Source: Actinomycetes bacterium
Lineage (GTDB): Bacteria > Actinomycetota > Coriobacteriia > Coriobacteriales > Eggerthellaceae
Direction: 5' to 3'
DNA: 16,617 nt
Assembly: GCA_023429565.1 (NCBI GenBank)
Contig: JAEZDJ010000057.1
Span: 1-16,617, forward strand
The notes under the pieces: model-generated
The model's database searches: none
Told to the model about the DNA's origin: nothing
Seen by the model: the letters and a program-made list of their open reading frames with translations, nothing else
Position numbers and translations under genes: made by a program
In this document: piece after piece, positions 7,191 to 14,808 of the stretch
How the letters are laid out: each line of letters starts with the position of its first letter
Position numbering within the stretch: the stretch's first letter is position 1

Positions 7191-7928
7191 CTAGCCATCG
7201 AACCGAGCTGAGTCCCAATAATCCTCTGTGGCGCATTGGGCAGATCGCCAGTATTGCTGCCGAACCGTGATCGATCGAGGCTTCAAGACGAGAAGTCCCT
7301 GCTCCTCAAGCTTGGCCAGAGCACGGGTGACCGACGCTCTTTCGGCATTTATGATCAGGGCAAGTGTCTCATGGGAAATCGGCAGCACCATGTCTCCCTC
7401 GCCCTGCTCCGACCATACACGATAGAGGGAAAAGAGTCTTTTCACCTTATTGATGACCCGCGCTCCTTGCAGGACCCAAACGGACTGAGCAAAGGCCCGC
7501 TCATTGTCCGATGCCGCAGCCAAGATTTCCCGGCAAAGCGACACATCGGTTTCAATCGCCCGATGAAGCAGATTGTTGGGAAGATAGCAGAACTCTGCAT
7601 CGGTTATTGCCATCAGATTGTCGCTCAGGGTCTTTTCGGAATACAGGGCAGCCTCCCCCAAGGTCATCCCTCTGTTCAGCAAAACATGGACAAAGGGGGA
7701 ACCGGTCTGAGCATACGAGAGCGACACGACCCACCCCGACCTGATGACCAGGATACCTCCAAGATCGTCACGGGTGAACACCATGTTCCTCGGCGCCGAC
7801 ACCATGCGGTAGGGACGTGGGGATTCCTCCGACTGAACTGCCCCACAGATGCCTCGCAAGACGCACTTCCCCCCAAAGGCACAACGAGTCTGCGTCGGCC
7901 TGCATGATAGAATGCCTCGATCCTTCAT
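7191..7928 (-). CDS. CRP/FNR-family transcriptional regulator with an N-terminal cysteine cluster
   Basis: A 245-residue regulator from the ATG at 7926-7928. The frame is open further upstream (to a TTG at 8091-8093), but this ATG has AGGGGG at a good distance, gives the usual family length, and keeps the operator at 8078-8091 outside the gene. The N-terminus holds four cysteines, C9-x6-C16-x5-C22-x5-C28, before the cyclic-nucleotide-binding-like beta barrel, recalling the FNR iron-sulfur site but with different spacing. A C-terminal helix-turn-helix, ISHETLALIINAERASVTRALAKLEEQ, starts near 184. It was the immediate upstream neighbour of the molybdoenzyme operon before the IS came in. A redox- or ligand-sensing activator of that operon is likely. 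The stop is TAG. Confidence 0.85.
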   Translation of the reverse strand: MKDRGILSCRPTQTRCAFGGKCVLRGICGAVQSEESPRPYRMVSAPRNMVFTRDDLGGILVIRSGWVVSLSYAQTGSPFVHVLLNRGMTLGEAALYSEKTLSDNLMAITDAEFCYLPNNLLHRAIETDVSLCREILAAASDNERAFAQSVWVLQGARVINKVKRLFSLYRVWSEQGEGDMVLPISHETLALIINAERASVTRALAKLEEQGLLVLKPRSITVRQQYWRSAQCATEDYWDSARFDG

Positions 7929-8077
7929 GACACTCGCCCCCCTCGTGAAACGAGAATCGCTTATGGAGCAATTGAGCACCCCATTCGCCGTCCAGTTCTC
8001 GCTCAACCAGATGTCCCCAACCTTCGTCTCGACAGGCATCCTCACATCAATGGTATAGGCCCCTTTTTCAGGATACC

Positions 8078-8091
8078 GTGTCGCCTGACAC
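8078..8091. promoter_or_regulatory. CRP/FNR-type operator in front of the regulator gene
   Basis: GTGT-CGCCTG-ACAC matches the core of the palindrome at 5476-5501 at 12 of 14 positions. A TATACC on the reverse strand (8052-8057) could be a -10; the site centre would then be near -39.5, close to but not exactly the class II position. Autoregulation is the simplest reading. Confidence 0.6.
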
Positions 8092-8106
8092 AAGAAAATA
8101 GAATGG

Positions 8107-8128
8107 AATATCCTATTTTTAGGATATT
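8107..8128. repeat. Inverted repeat AATATCCTA-TTTT-TAGGATATT
   Basis: A perfect 9-bp inverted repeat with a 4-nt spacer, upstream of the CRP/FNR gene and its operator. TTGCAA on the reverse strand next to it could be a -35 element. It could be a second operator or the end hairpin of a leftward transcript. It has no match elsewhere in the window that I noticed. Confidence 0.45.
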
Positions 8129-8215
8129 TGCAAGGAGCAACTCTTTCTCGACTGGCTGTAGACGATTGGCTGCCTCAAGGGGCAGAATTATCTTATGAAC
8201 TGCTTTGATGGGCGT

Positions 8216-8254
8216 GAAGAAGGGGTTTCCTTTACAAAAGGAAACCCCTTCTTC
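8216..8254. terminator. Long perfect hairpin, probable bidirectional terminator
   Basis: An 18-bp perfect stem, GAAGAAGGGGTTTCCTTT and its complement, with a 3-nt ACA loop. It sits between the 3' side of the MarR transcript and the CRP/FNR promoter. There is no T-run on either side, so it is not a textbook intrinsic terminator, although position and stem strength suit one. Apart from this hairpin and the two repeats before it, the stretch 8094-8272 shows nothing gene-like. Confidence 0.6.
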
Positions 8255-8272
8255 CACTTGATGTTCATTGCC

Positions 8273-8581
8273 TCAGCGGGCACCGTCAGCACAGGGTTCG
8301 GCACCTCTCCTGTGGCTTGGCGTCACTTTATCTGCTGCTGACAGTAAAAGCACTTTGAGCATTTCCGCTGTTCCATCTGCGTGGACGCCCATAACACGCA
8401 CGCAGCAAGACGGAGCCGGCTGGCGTGAGGAGAAAGACAACCGATAACTTCGGATCAGCTCAGTGCATGAAATTCGGTTTTCGACGCCGAGGATCCTCTC
8501 TCGTCGGATGCGCGAGGTCAGGAAAACGGGTCCGTCTACGATTTCAAGTGTGTCACATTCCGACCATGTCAAAGATGCCAC
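8273..8581 (-). CDS. Doubtful small hypothetical protein overlapping the MarR stop
   Basis: A 102-codon frame starts with GTG at 8579-8581 and overlaps the end of the tandem MarR gene (GTGGCATCTTTGA). It has no clear ribosome site, several Cys and Arg residues, no motif I recognise and no membrane segment. A segment such as VMGVHADGTAEMLKVLLLSA looks protein-like, so it may be a real small gene, a gene remnant or chance. Listed so that the 8273-8568 stretch is not left blank. Confidence 0.22.
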   Translation of the reverse strand: MASLTWSECDTLEIVDGPVFLTSRIRRERILGVENRISCTELIRSYRLSFSSRQPAPSCCVRVMGVHADGTAEMLKVLLLSAADKVTPSHRRGAEPCADGAR

Positions 8582-9441
8582 TGCTGGGTTCGGACGATCA
8601 TTTTCGATGCCTCGATGACGATCGCCCGTTTTCCGCGTTGAGCCAGTGCGGGGTTTTCACCGAGCAGGCGTTCGAAGTCTGCGCGCACATGCGCAGCGCG
8701 CTCCTTCCCCTCTGGCGTGAGACTGAGCCAAAGGGCTCGCTTGTCACCCGTTTTCGTGACGCCCCTCAGAAGACCACGCTTGATGAGGCTCGGATGCATC
8801 TTTGCCAGGCTGCAAGGATGGTAAAGCATGCTTTTTGCAAGGTCGCATGATCTGACTGGCTCGTCCTGCTCCTCCAAATAGCAAAGGGCGATGCTTTCCA
8901 TCAGATGTAGTCGGTGAAGATCGCTTATCCTCGTCAAGTCACTCTTGAACATCAAGGTCATAAAGACATACGCCGAGTCAACTCGGGATCGATGATTTCG
9001 CATATGCACATCTCCCACACTACATGCTGTTCGGAAGGCAGCCTCGAAGATGGTCCGACATGCGACATTGTCCAAGCCATAACAGATATTGGCGATGGTC
9101 TGCAAAATGACCGGGTCGAGGTCCCGCATCAGCTCTTGCCCCTTTGGAGTGATCTGAAGCCTAATGATCCGTCGATCCTCATCATCGACCATTCTTTCAA
9201 CAAGACCCTTTTCAGCGATTTCCTGCATGGCCGTTGTCATGGCACTCGGCGTCAGCCCAGCTTTCTTTGCAAGCGAGCCAACGCTTGTCGCGACATTGCC
9301 GTCGTTCAAGGCGACCAACCCGCAATACTGGGTAGTGCTGATGGGGATGGCGTGCTGCGACAACTGTTTCGCAAAGGCCTTTGCCGCAAACAAGATCGCT
9401 ATCGGTACGGTAGGTGGAAAGACTCGTCCCTTGCTGCTCAT
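8569..9441 (-). CDS. Tandem (single-chain) MarR-family regulator
   Basis: A 290-residue protein containing two MarR-type winged-helix domains in a row, about twice the usual 140-150 residues. Domain one has the recognition region AGLTPSAMTTAMQEIAEKGLV (61-81) and wing DDEDRRIIRLQITPKGQEL (86-104). Domain two repeats the layout, with SLAKMHPSLIKRGLL (211-225) and wing KTGDKRALWLSLTPEGKERA (230-249). The ATG at 9439-9441 is preferred to one 21 nt upstream because GGGGAGG lies 5 nt before it. Usual MarR proteins bind DNA as homodimers; here both halves are in one chain, and the two recognition helices differ, so the site bound may be asymmetric. It is divergent from the flavoprotein operon and most likely represses it. 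Confidence 0.85.
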   Translation of the reverse strand: MSSKGRVFPPTVPIAILFAAKAFAKQLSQHAIPISTTQYCGLVALNDGNVATSVGSLAKKAGLTPSAMTTAMQEIAEKGLVERMVDDEDRRIIRLQITPKGQELMRDLDPVILQTIANICYGLDNVACRTIFEAAFRTACSVGDVHMRNHRSRVDSAYVFMTLMFKSDLTRISDLHRLHLMESIALCYLEEQDEPVRSCDLAKSMLYHPCSLAKMHPSLIKRGLLRGVTKTGDKRALWLSLTPEGKERAAHVRADFERLLGENPALAQRGKRAIVIEASKMIVRTQQWHL

Positions 9442-9511
9442 CGCTGCCTCCCCTGCATGCATGAGCTCCCCTTATTTGTTTCGATTATACCTCTATTTGC
9501 CTAACTATGTG

Positions 9512-9541
9512 TTGAACGTCAGCAAGCCCCGGTGATATTCT
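9512..9541 (+). promoter_or_regulatory. Candidate promoter of the flavoprotein operon
   Basis: TTGAAC (9512-9517) and TATTCT (9536-9541) are spaced by 18 nt, and each matches the consensus at four of six positions. The -10 overlaps the inverted repeat at 9538-9562, which would let a MarR-type protein block it. Weak on sequence alone. Confidence 0.3.
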
Positions 9542-9562
9542 CCGCTTCTAGAGAGTGGAGAA
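9538..9562. promoter_or_regulatory. Candidate MarR operator between the divergent genes
   Basis: TTCTCCGCT and AGTGGAGAA pair as 9-bp arms with one mismatch around a 7-nt TCTAGAG spacer. It lies in the 196-bp gap between the tandem MarR gene and the flavoprotein gene and has the size of MarR-type sites. The single mismatch and asymmetric centre could suit a regulator with two non-identical halves. Confidence 0.5.
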
Positions 9563-9637
9563 AGAGATATTCATCAGGTATTTTATATTGCTTCAATACC
9601 TCATGTGTCTCAAGAAAAGGAAAGGGGAAGGATAGGC

Positions 9638-11359
9638 ATGCTCAGGGAAGAAACTGAAAACGGTCTGTCGCGTCGAGATTTTCTCAAAGACGTCGGTCTT
9701 GTGTTTGGCGGAGCGGCGGCGGCAACCACCGTTGGAGTTTGCATCACGCAGAGTACCCCGCTCGCTCATGCCCAAGATGGCAATGACACCTCAGGCATGT
9801 CGGAGAGCGTCAAGCCCATTCCACCAGCAGAGGTGCCAGCAAATTGGGACTTCGAGACCGACGTGGTAGTCTGCGGCGGCGGTATGAGTGGATTGATGAC
9901 ATCCTGCAAAGCCGTAAACTATGGCGCAAAAGTCATAACCTTGGAGAAAAATGGCATTCCTGGGGGCGACGGACAATGGGCCGAAGCCACCCTGGGCGAC
10001 TACATAACGATACCGGTGCTGAAGGATTTTCTGCGTACCGACGAGAATATGCTATCACCCAAGGATGGCAAGAACCACCGCCTGCAGGTCAAGATGCAAC
10101 AACGTTGGCAGAGCATGCTGGACTTTTGGGACTCGATGGGCGTGGTACGCACTCGCAACGTCAATGCCCTCAACGGCTATGGGGCGCTCATGCCTTATAT
10201 GGAGTATTATCAAGAGAACTTCCAAGGTTCAAGCGAATTCTATGAGCCTGCGGTGCCTGAGTCTCTCGAGTATCCCAACGACATCCACCGCTGGCATCCG
10301 CACGAGGCCCGTGGTTACACCAATGCGATGTATTGGTATGCGCAGAACAACGGGGCGGACATCAAGCTCTCCACGCCTGTTAAAACCCTGGTCCTCGACG
10401 GAGGGCGGGTGGTTGGCGTCAAAGCGCACGATAAGAAGGACGACAAGGACCTATTCATCAAAGCCAAAACCGTGGTCTTGGCTACGGGCGGGCTGATCGG
10501 CAACAACGATATGTTCGAATACTACGTTCCGCCCGAAAAACGTAAATTCGTGGCAAAGTACGCCGGCATGCCGAGCGCCGAGGGCGATGGCATTCGCATG
10601 GCCCAAGGCGTCGGCGCATTTGTGGAGGAGATGGGCGAGTTTGACATCTGGGACGGCGGAGCCAATGATCCACACTATGCCAACGGCCCTCGCGCTGTTT
10701 ACAACGCAGCCAACCAGCTGGCTCGCCAGAAATCCCTCAGCGTCAACAAGTTGGGCAAACGTTTTACCGACGAGGCACGTTATGCCGGCAACTGCTACAC
10801 CTACAACGGTTTCCAAAAAGTCTACCAGCTCGATGCCACCTCCTTTACGCTCTTTGATGCCAACTGCATCAAAAAAGAAGACATCCTTTCTAAATTCGAT
10901 CCCATGGCCTGCGAAGAGCCAGTGCCTTGGTTCGATGAGGACTTCGAACGTCAGTTGGCCGAGGGAATCATCATGAAAGCCAACTCAATCGAAGAATTAG
11001 CCAAGCTTATGGAGGTGGACGGCACCGTCCTCAAAGAGACCGTCGACCGCTACAACTCCATGGCCGAAAAGGGCGAGGACACCGACATGGCCAAACAGCC
11101 CAAGTACCTGGTGCCCATCAAGGCCGCCCCATTCTACGCTGTCAAGGAAGTCGGCGGCATCTACTGGCATCACGGCGGCGGCATGGTCTACAACGAAAAT
11201 CTGCAGGTGGTAGACGAATATTGGCAGCCGATTCCGGGCCTGTACTGCGCTGGCCAGAATGGCCGTGCGCTGTGCCAGATCGCGAACGCCGCCGGGTCTG
11301 GCTTTTTGGCCGGCGAGAACGCCGCCCGCGAGGCCCTTGGCGACCCCGTCGAGTTCTGA
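9638..11359 (+). CDS. Tat-exported FAD-dependent reductase, fumarate reductase flavoprotein family
   Basis: A 573-residue precursor from the ATG at 9638, which follows AGGGGAAGG; a GTG 33 nt upstream is less likely. SRRDFLK (11-17) is a twin-arginine motif, followed by a hydrophobic stretch and a likely cleavage after AHA (residue 45). The FAD-binding motif is VVVCGGGMSG (76-85), with the acidic partner E103 in TLEKN. The C-terminal FAD region reads GLYCAGQNGRALCQIANAAGSGF. A WHHGGGM segment near 510 sits where Fcc3-type fumarate reductases have an active-site His. No haem motif is in this chain; haem is supplied by the next gene. Members in Eggerthellaceae reduce fumarate-like, urocanate-like or polyphenol-type acceptors. 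The acceptor here is unknown. Confidence 0.92.
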   Translation: MLREETENGLSRRDFLKDVGLVFGGAAAATTVGVCITQSTPLAHAQDGNDTSGMSESVKPIPPAEVPANWDFETDVVVCGGGMSGLMTSCKAVNYGAKVITLEKNGIPGGDGQWAEATLGDYITIPVLKDFLRTDENMLSPKDGKNHRLQVKMQQRWQSMLDFWDSMGVVRTRNVNALNGYGALMPYMEYYQENFQGSSEFYEPAVPESLEYPNDIHRWHPHEARGYTNAMYWYAQNNGADIKLSTPVKTLVLDGGRVVGVKAHDKKDDKDLFIKAKTVVLATGGLIGNNDMFEYYVPPEKRKFVAKYAGMPSAEGDGIRMAQGVGAFVEEMGEFDIWDGGANDPHYANGPRAVYNAANQLARQKSLSVNKLGKRFTDEARYAGNCYTYNGFQKVYQLDATSFTLFDANCIKKEDILSKFDPMACEEPVPWFDEDFERQLAEGIIMKANSIEELAKLMEVDGTVLKETVDRYNSMAEKGEDTDMAKQPKYLVPIKAAPFYAVKEVGGIYWHHGGGMVYNENLQVVDEYWQPIPGLYCAGQNGRALCQIANAAGSGFLAGENAAREALGDPVEF

Positions 11360-11376
11360 GAAGGAAGGTAAGCAGG

Positions 11377-11811
11377 ATGAAGAAGAAAATGGGCATACTC
11401 GCCACTGCGGTTCTCATGGCCGTTCTGGCTCTTGTCGGTTGCGCCGCCGCGGGAACATCGGACCATTCGGGTGGTGGCGGCTCTCAGGCCACGAACACAG
11501 CATCTGAGAGCCATGATGCCGGGGAAGGCTATTATGCCGACAAGGTGGCAACGCCCACCGAAGAGGCCACGGGTGAGGGTCTTGGCGTCGGACAGATTCC
11601 CCATCTGGTGAATGAGGACTACCCCGATTGTCTGTCCTGTCACAACGACGACAACTACATGGTGGTGATGGAAGACCACGCGTCCTACACGGAGGACATG
11701 TGCCTCAGCTGTCACCAGCCGATGGACAAAGAAGTCAAGGAGTATGACGCGCGACCGCGCAGCGAGCGAGAAGCGGAAGCTGCGGCAACCGCCGAGTCGA
11801 CCAATGGATAA
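11377..11811 (+). CDS. Dihaem cytochrome c lipoprotein, electron carrier to the flavoprotein
   Basis: A 144-residue lipoprotein starting 17 nt after the flavoprotein stop, with AAGGAAGG upstream. The signal peptide is KKKMGILATAVLMAVLALVG followed by the lipobox Cys22. A Gly/Ser/Thr-rich linker (23-50) follows. Two CxxCH haem sites are at C85-C88-H89 and C109-C112-H113. The spacing and small size match the cytochrome domain that in Shewanella-type Fcc3/UrdA is fused to the flavin domain, although those carry four haems. The tail is rich in Glu and Ala. It should be anchored outside the membrane and pass electrons to the Tat-exported reductase. The quinol-side donor is not in this window. Confidence 0.9.
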   Translation: MKKKMGILATAVLMAVLALVGCAAAGTSDHSGGGGSQATNTASESHDAGEGYYADKVATPTEEATGEGLGVGQIPHLVNEDYPDCLSCHNDDNYMVVMEDHASYTEDMCLSCHQPMDKEVKEYDARPRSEREAEAAATAESTNG

Positions 11812-11849
11812 GCTACCGCAAAGATAGCCTTGCATCGTACTGATAGCAT

Positions 11850-11901
11850 GGCATAAGAACAGCCCTGTCCCTCTTGGGATGTTCAGGGCTGTTCTTATGC
11901 C
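11850..11901. terminator. Long hairpin after the flavoprotein-cytochrome operon
   Basis: GGCATAAGAACAGCCCTG (11850-11867) and its exact complement (11884-11901) form an 18-bp stem, and the 16-nt loop itself contains TCCC-TCTT-GGGA, which can pair. It starts 38 nt after the cytochrome stop, which suits termination, but no T-run follows. Confidence 0.6.
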
Positions 11902-12268
11902 AGATGGCCGACGGTTGAGCCAGCAAAGCAAAGGCAGCCCTTCCTTTGCCCATCCAAGGGAGACAATTGAGGTGATGGCAATGGGCTTGACGACGCACGG
12001 CAAATCAACCTCGCAATGTGCTCACCTTGAGCATTCTGATGGGCGACGCGACAGAGTGAGGCTTTTTGTTATAGTCCGGGATTGCAGTGGAAATCTCGAG
12101 GACCACTCGGATGCGATCGGGAATGCCGTGCTGCAGACGGAACCGGAACAACGGGTCTCCGTCGGTGTACGTCAGATGTCTCTCCTCGTCGGAAGGGCGA
12201 CAACGCGCTTGGCTGAGGAACGCCGCCTCGAGAGCCGACCTTGCATCTCTTATGGAATGAGGCCAGCT
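11902..12268. other. Gene-free stretch with an unidentified reverse-strand reading
   Basis: No gene could be recognised here. On the reverse strand, one frame from about 12253 to a TGA at 12005-12007 has coding-like codon use and reads RSALEAAFLSQAR, then DGDPLFRFRLQHGIPDR. It has no convincing start and no family I know, so it may be a gene remnant. The opposite strand is also open for long stretches, so this could be a shadow. A TATAGT at 12070-12075 could be a -10 for the response-regulator remnant, without a clear -35. Confidence 0.25.
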
Positions 12269-12812
12269 ATGAAGAACGTCGTCCTCGTCATCGAAGACGA
12301 TATCAATATCGTCGAGATCCTCACGCTGTATCCGAGTGGGAGCGATTACGAGGTGAAAACCGCCGCCGATGGGGAGCAGGCTCTCGAAATCGTGGACAGC
12401 GAGAATGTTTCCGTGGTGCTCGTAGACATCAAGATGCCGAAGATGAACGGCTATGATTTCATCAAGAACGTCCGGACGTTCTGCGACGTCCCCATCATCA
12501 TCTTGTCGGCAAGGAACCAGCCCACCGACAAGATACTGGGGCTGGACCTCGGCGCTGACGGATACAACATTACGAAAGCCCTTCGACCCCCTGGAGGTGA
12601 CCGCCTATATCGAGGCGGTATTGCGCCGACACCATGCAACTGCCGCTTCGAATCCCGCCGCTGGCGAAGGCATGAACACGGACTCGTGTCTGGGAGGCGA
12701 GAAAAGCGTGATGGCGCACATATCGAACATTCGCCAGAAGCTGGAAGACGATCCGTCAAACCCAACCCATATCAAGACGGTCCGCGGGCTGGGATATCGG
12801 TTTGAGGGCTAG
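12269..12812 (+). pseudogene. OmpR-family response regulator, frameshifted and internally deleted
   Basis: The start MKNVVLVIEDDINIVEIL is a receiver domain, with the phospho-acceptor Asp in LVDIKMPKMNGYDF and LSA for the conserved Thr/Ser. Near 12572-12580 the frame shifts by one base: GADGYNITK continues in another frame as KPFDPLEVTAYIEAVLRR. The output domain is then cut: after NPAAGEG it jumps to KSVMAHISNIRQKLEDD and TVRGLGYRFEG, so the first half of the winged helix (about 50 residues) is missing. The end at TAG (12810-12812) is 4 nt before the kinase start, the usual operon layout. It cannot make a working regulator as it stands. Confidence 0.8.
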
Positions 12813-12816
12813 AATC

Positions 12817-13953
12817 ATGGCCACGAACCCTCTCTCCAGCCTGACGGCACGCTGCCTCTCATACACTCTCGTCTACGCAGCGATCCTCATCGCCCTGTTC
12901 GCAGCGGCGAACGCCGCCGCCGAGGCCCAGATCAGGAGGTGCTTCCCCTTCGATGAAAGATGTCCTTAAGCACGAAAGCGATCTTGACGGAGACCAGCTC
13001 AATGCTCTTTCGGGCAGCGAGTTCAGCCGATGCCAGATACTTGTTTTCGACGACGACGGCACGCGCCTCCATGCGTCCAGCCGCGAGATAGCATCGAAGA
13101 TCAGCGCGGAAGACCTTCCCATCATCAACGATTACGAGGATCGGAACCGCTACGAGCTCTTCGAGGAGCAGAATGCCGACGGCGTCCGCTCCTACCGCAT
13201 CATCCTCTACTCCTATGACTCGCAGGACCACATGCGCGATGTGCGCGACTACTGCACACTCGATGAGGATCTCAACATCGTCGAGGGCACCTTGTTCCCG
13301 GGAAGGCAATCCTTGCAGGAACGGGATTTTTACCTTATCAAAGGCTTCTATGAACCCAGGATGACCGTCGAGAAATACACGTATGACACATCCGACGATC
13401 GGGGGATGACGCTGGTGCTGGTTTCGCCGGTGGTCAGCGAATGGACCTACAATCAGGTGGTTGACGAGACGGGGAGGCTGTGGCTCATCGCCGTTCCCGT
13501 CGCAATCGCGGCAACGGCACTCATCGCCATCCTCATGGTGAGGATGATCCGACGGTCCATCAGCCCCCTCAATAAAGCCCTACTGGCACGCAAGAACCAT
13601 GAGGACGTCCCCACAGACAAAACCGATCTGCCTGCGGAGCTGCACCCATCTTCGACAACTTCATCGATCTCGTGCAGAAGCTCGACGCCTCGCAGCAGGA
13701 AAAGAAGCGCATGATCGCGGACGTGTCTCACGACCTCAAAACTCTCCTGACGATGATCAAGGGGTATGCGAAGGCGTTTTATGACGGTCGCGTGCCCGAC
13801 GACAAGAAAGATCTCTATCTCCAGGCCATGAACGACAAATCGCTCATCGCATCCGAACTCCTGGACACCCTGTTCGAATACGCCCAGATGGAACATCCTG
13901 AGTATCAGGCCGACAAAAAGACATCAACCTCTACGAGTCGATCAGATCGTGTG
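12817..13953 (+). pseudogene. Sensor histidine kinase, multiply frameshifted and lacking the ATPase domain
   Basis: Starts MATNPLSSLTARC with a first membrane segment (VYAAILIALFAAANAAA). The frame breaks near 12950 (TAA at 12967-12969), and the sensor part goes on in another frame from MKDVLKHESD to a second membrane segment (LWLIAVPVAIAATALIAILM) ending near 13545. A second break near 13645 is followed by the dimerisation helix MIADVSHDLKTLLTMIKGYA, with Leu where the usual SHDLKTPLT has Pro. A third break lies in an A-run at 13915-13919, after which DINLYESIR is readable one frame over. The N, G1 and G2 boxes of the ATPase domain are absent; an unrelated adenylation-domain sequence starts instead near 13954. 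Confidence 0.8.
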
Positions 13954-14808
13954 ACGATCATGATATGGGCCGTTTCCGCCCTGTGCCTGATCAGTTGCTT
14001 GCACGGACTCGAGTACCGAGGTCTGCCCGTCGTGCGGCTCGTGATGTTCAGCGGATAGGTCATGCCGATCAGTCATCTGAGAACATGGCTGGCCCATCTC
14101 CCCAATGCCCGATTCGTGAACCTGTATGAACCGACCGAAGTCGTCTGCAACTGCATGTATCACGTGGTGGACAGGCAACGGAACTACGCCGAGAACGTAC
14201 CTTTGGGAAAGGCTTTTCCGAACAGGCAGGTGTTTTTGATGGGAGACGGAGGTCTCCAGGTGACGGATCCCTCCATGGTGGGGGAGCTCTATGTGCGCGG
14301 AGCTTCCCTTGTCTTGGGCTACTATGGCGAGGAAGGCCAGACGCGGGCTGCTTTCGTGCAGAACTCCCTGGCAACCGCCTGTCCAGAAACCATCTATCGC
14401 ACGGGCGACCTCGCATATTACTCAACAGAAGGCGAGCTGTTTTTCCATGGACGCAAGGACGGCCAAATCAAACATCAAGGTCATCGCATAGAGCTCGAGG
14501 AGATCGAGACCTTGCTGGAAAGGCATGCAGCCGTCGATCGCTGCCGCTGTGTGTACAATCGCGCACGAAAGCGTATCTGCACTTTCTACGAAGGAGAGGC
14601 CGACGTTCAGACAGTGCGGGACGAGGCGATTCGATGTCTGCCCGCGTTCATGATACCCACCGTCATCCAACAAGTTGGATGCATGCCCTTCACCAAGAAC
14701 GGAAAGGTCGATCGCGGTCAGATTTCCCACATGGCCGAGGGGCCCGCACCTGCAGGCTCCTCTCCCCAACAGCCTCGATGCTCCATCCGAAAGGAAACCG
14801 TCGCATGA
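13954..14808 (+). pseudogene. Amino-acid adenylation enzyme (DltA/NRPS A-domain type), C-terminal half
   Basis: The frame begins in mid-domain with TIMIWAVSALCLISCL...LVMFSG, hits a TAG at 14056-14058, then goes on VMPISHLRTWL. Homologues have G-E-V-M-P here, so GAG to TAG explains the stop. Counting from the ATG at 14062, motifs are A5 NLYEPTE (20-26; usual Gly is Glu), A6 GELYVRGASLVLGY, A7 YRTGDLA (112-118), A8 GRKDGQIKHQG (130-140) and A10 TKNGKVDR with catalytic-type K215. The first half, with the ATP P-loop-like motif and most of the substrate pocket, is missing. Its TGA overlaps the next ATG (ATGA), so it was coupled to the decarboxylase. Originally it would activate an amino acid and load it on the carrier protein at 16023. 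Confidence 0.8.

Noticed and set aside
7929..8093. N-terminal extension of the CRP/FNR regulator to a TTG start
   Set aside because: The extension would place the operator at 8078-8091 inside the gene, has no ribosome site and makes the protein 55 residues longer than usual.
9605..9637. GTG start upstream of the Tat flavoprotein
   Set aside because: The AGGGGAAGG ribosome site lies after this GTG and serves the ATG at 9638, and a Tat signal normally starts nearer the twin arginines.
11188..12003. Minus-strand open frame of 271 codons
   Set aside because: It runs through the terminator hairpin and antisense to the cytochrome lipoprotein and flavoprotein end; its residues mirror these features.
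14634..14804. Extended N-terminus of the PLP decarboxylase
   Set aside because: The extra 57 residues are the shadow of the adenylation gene; the ATG at 14805 with AAAGGAAA and an ATGA overlap is the better start.
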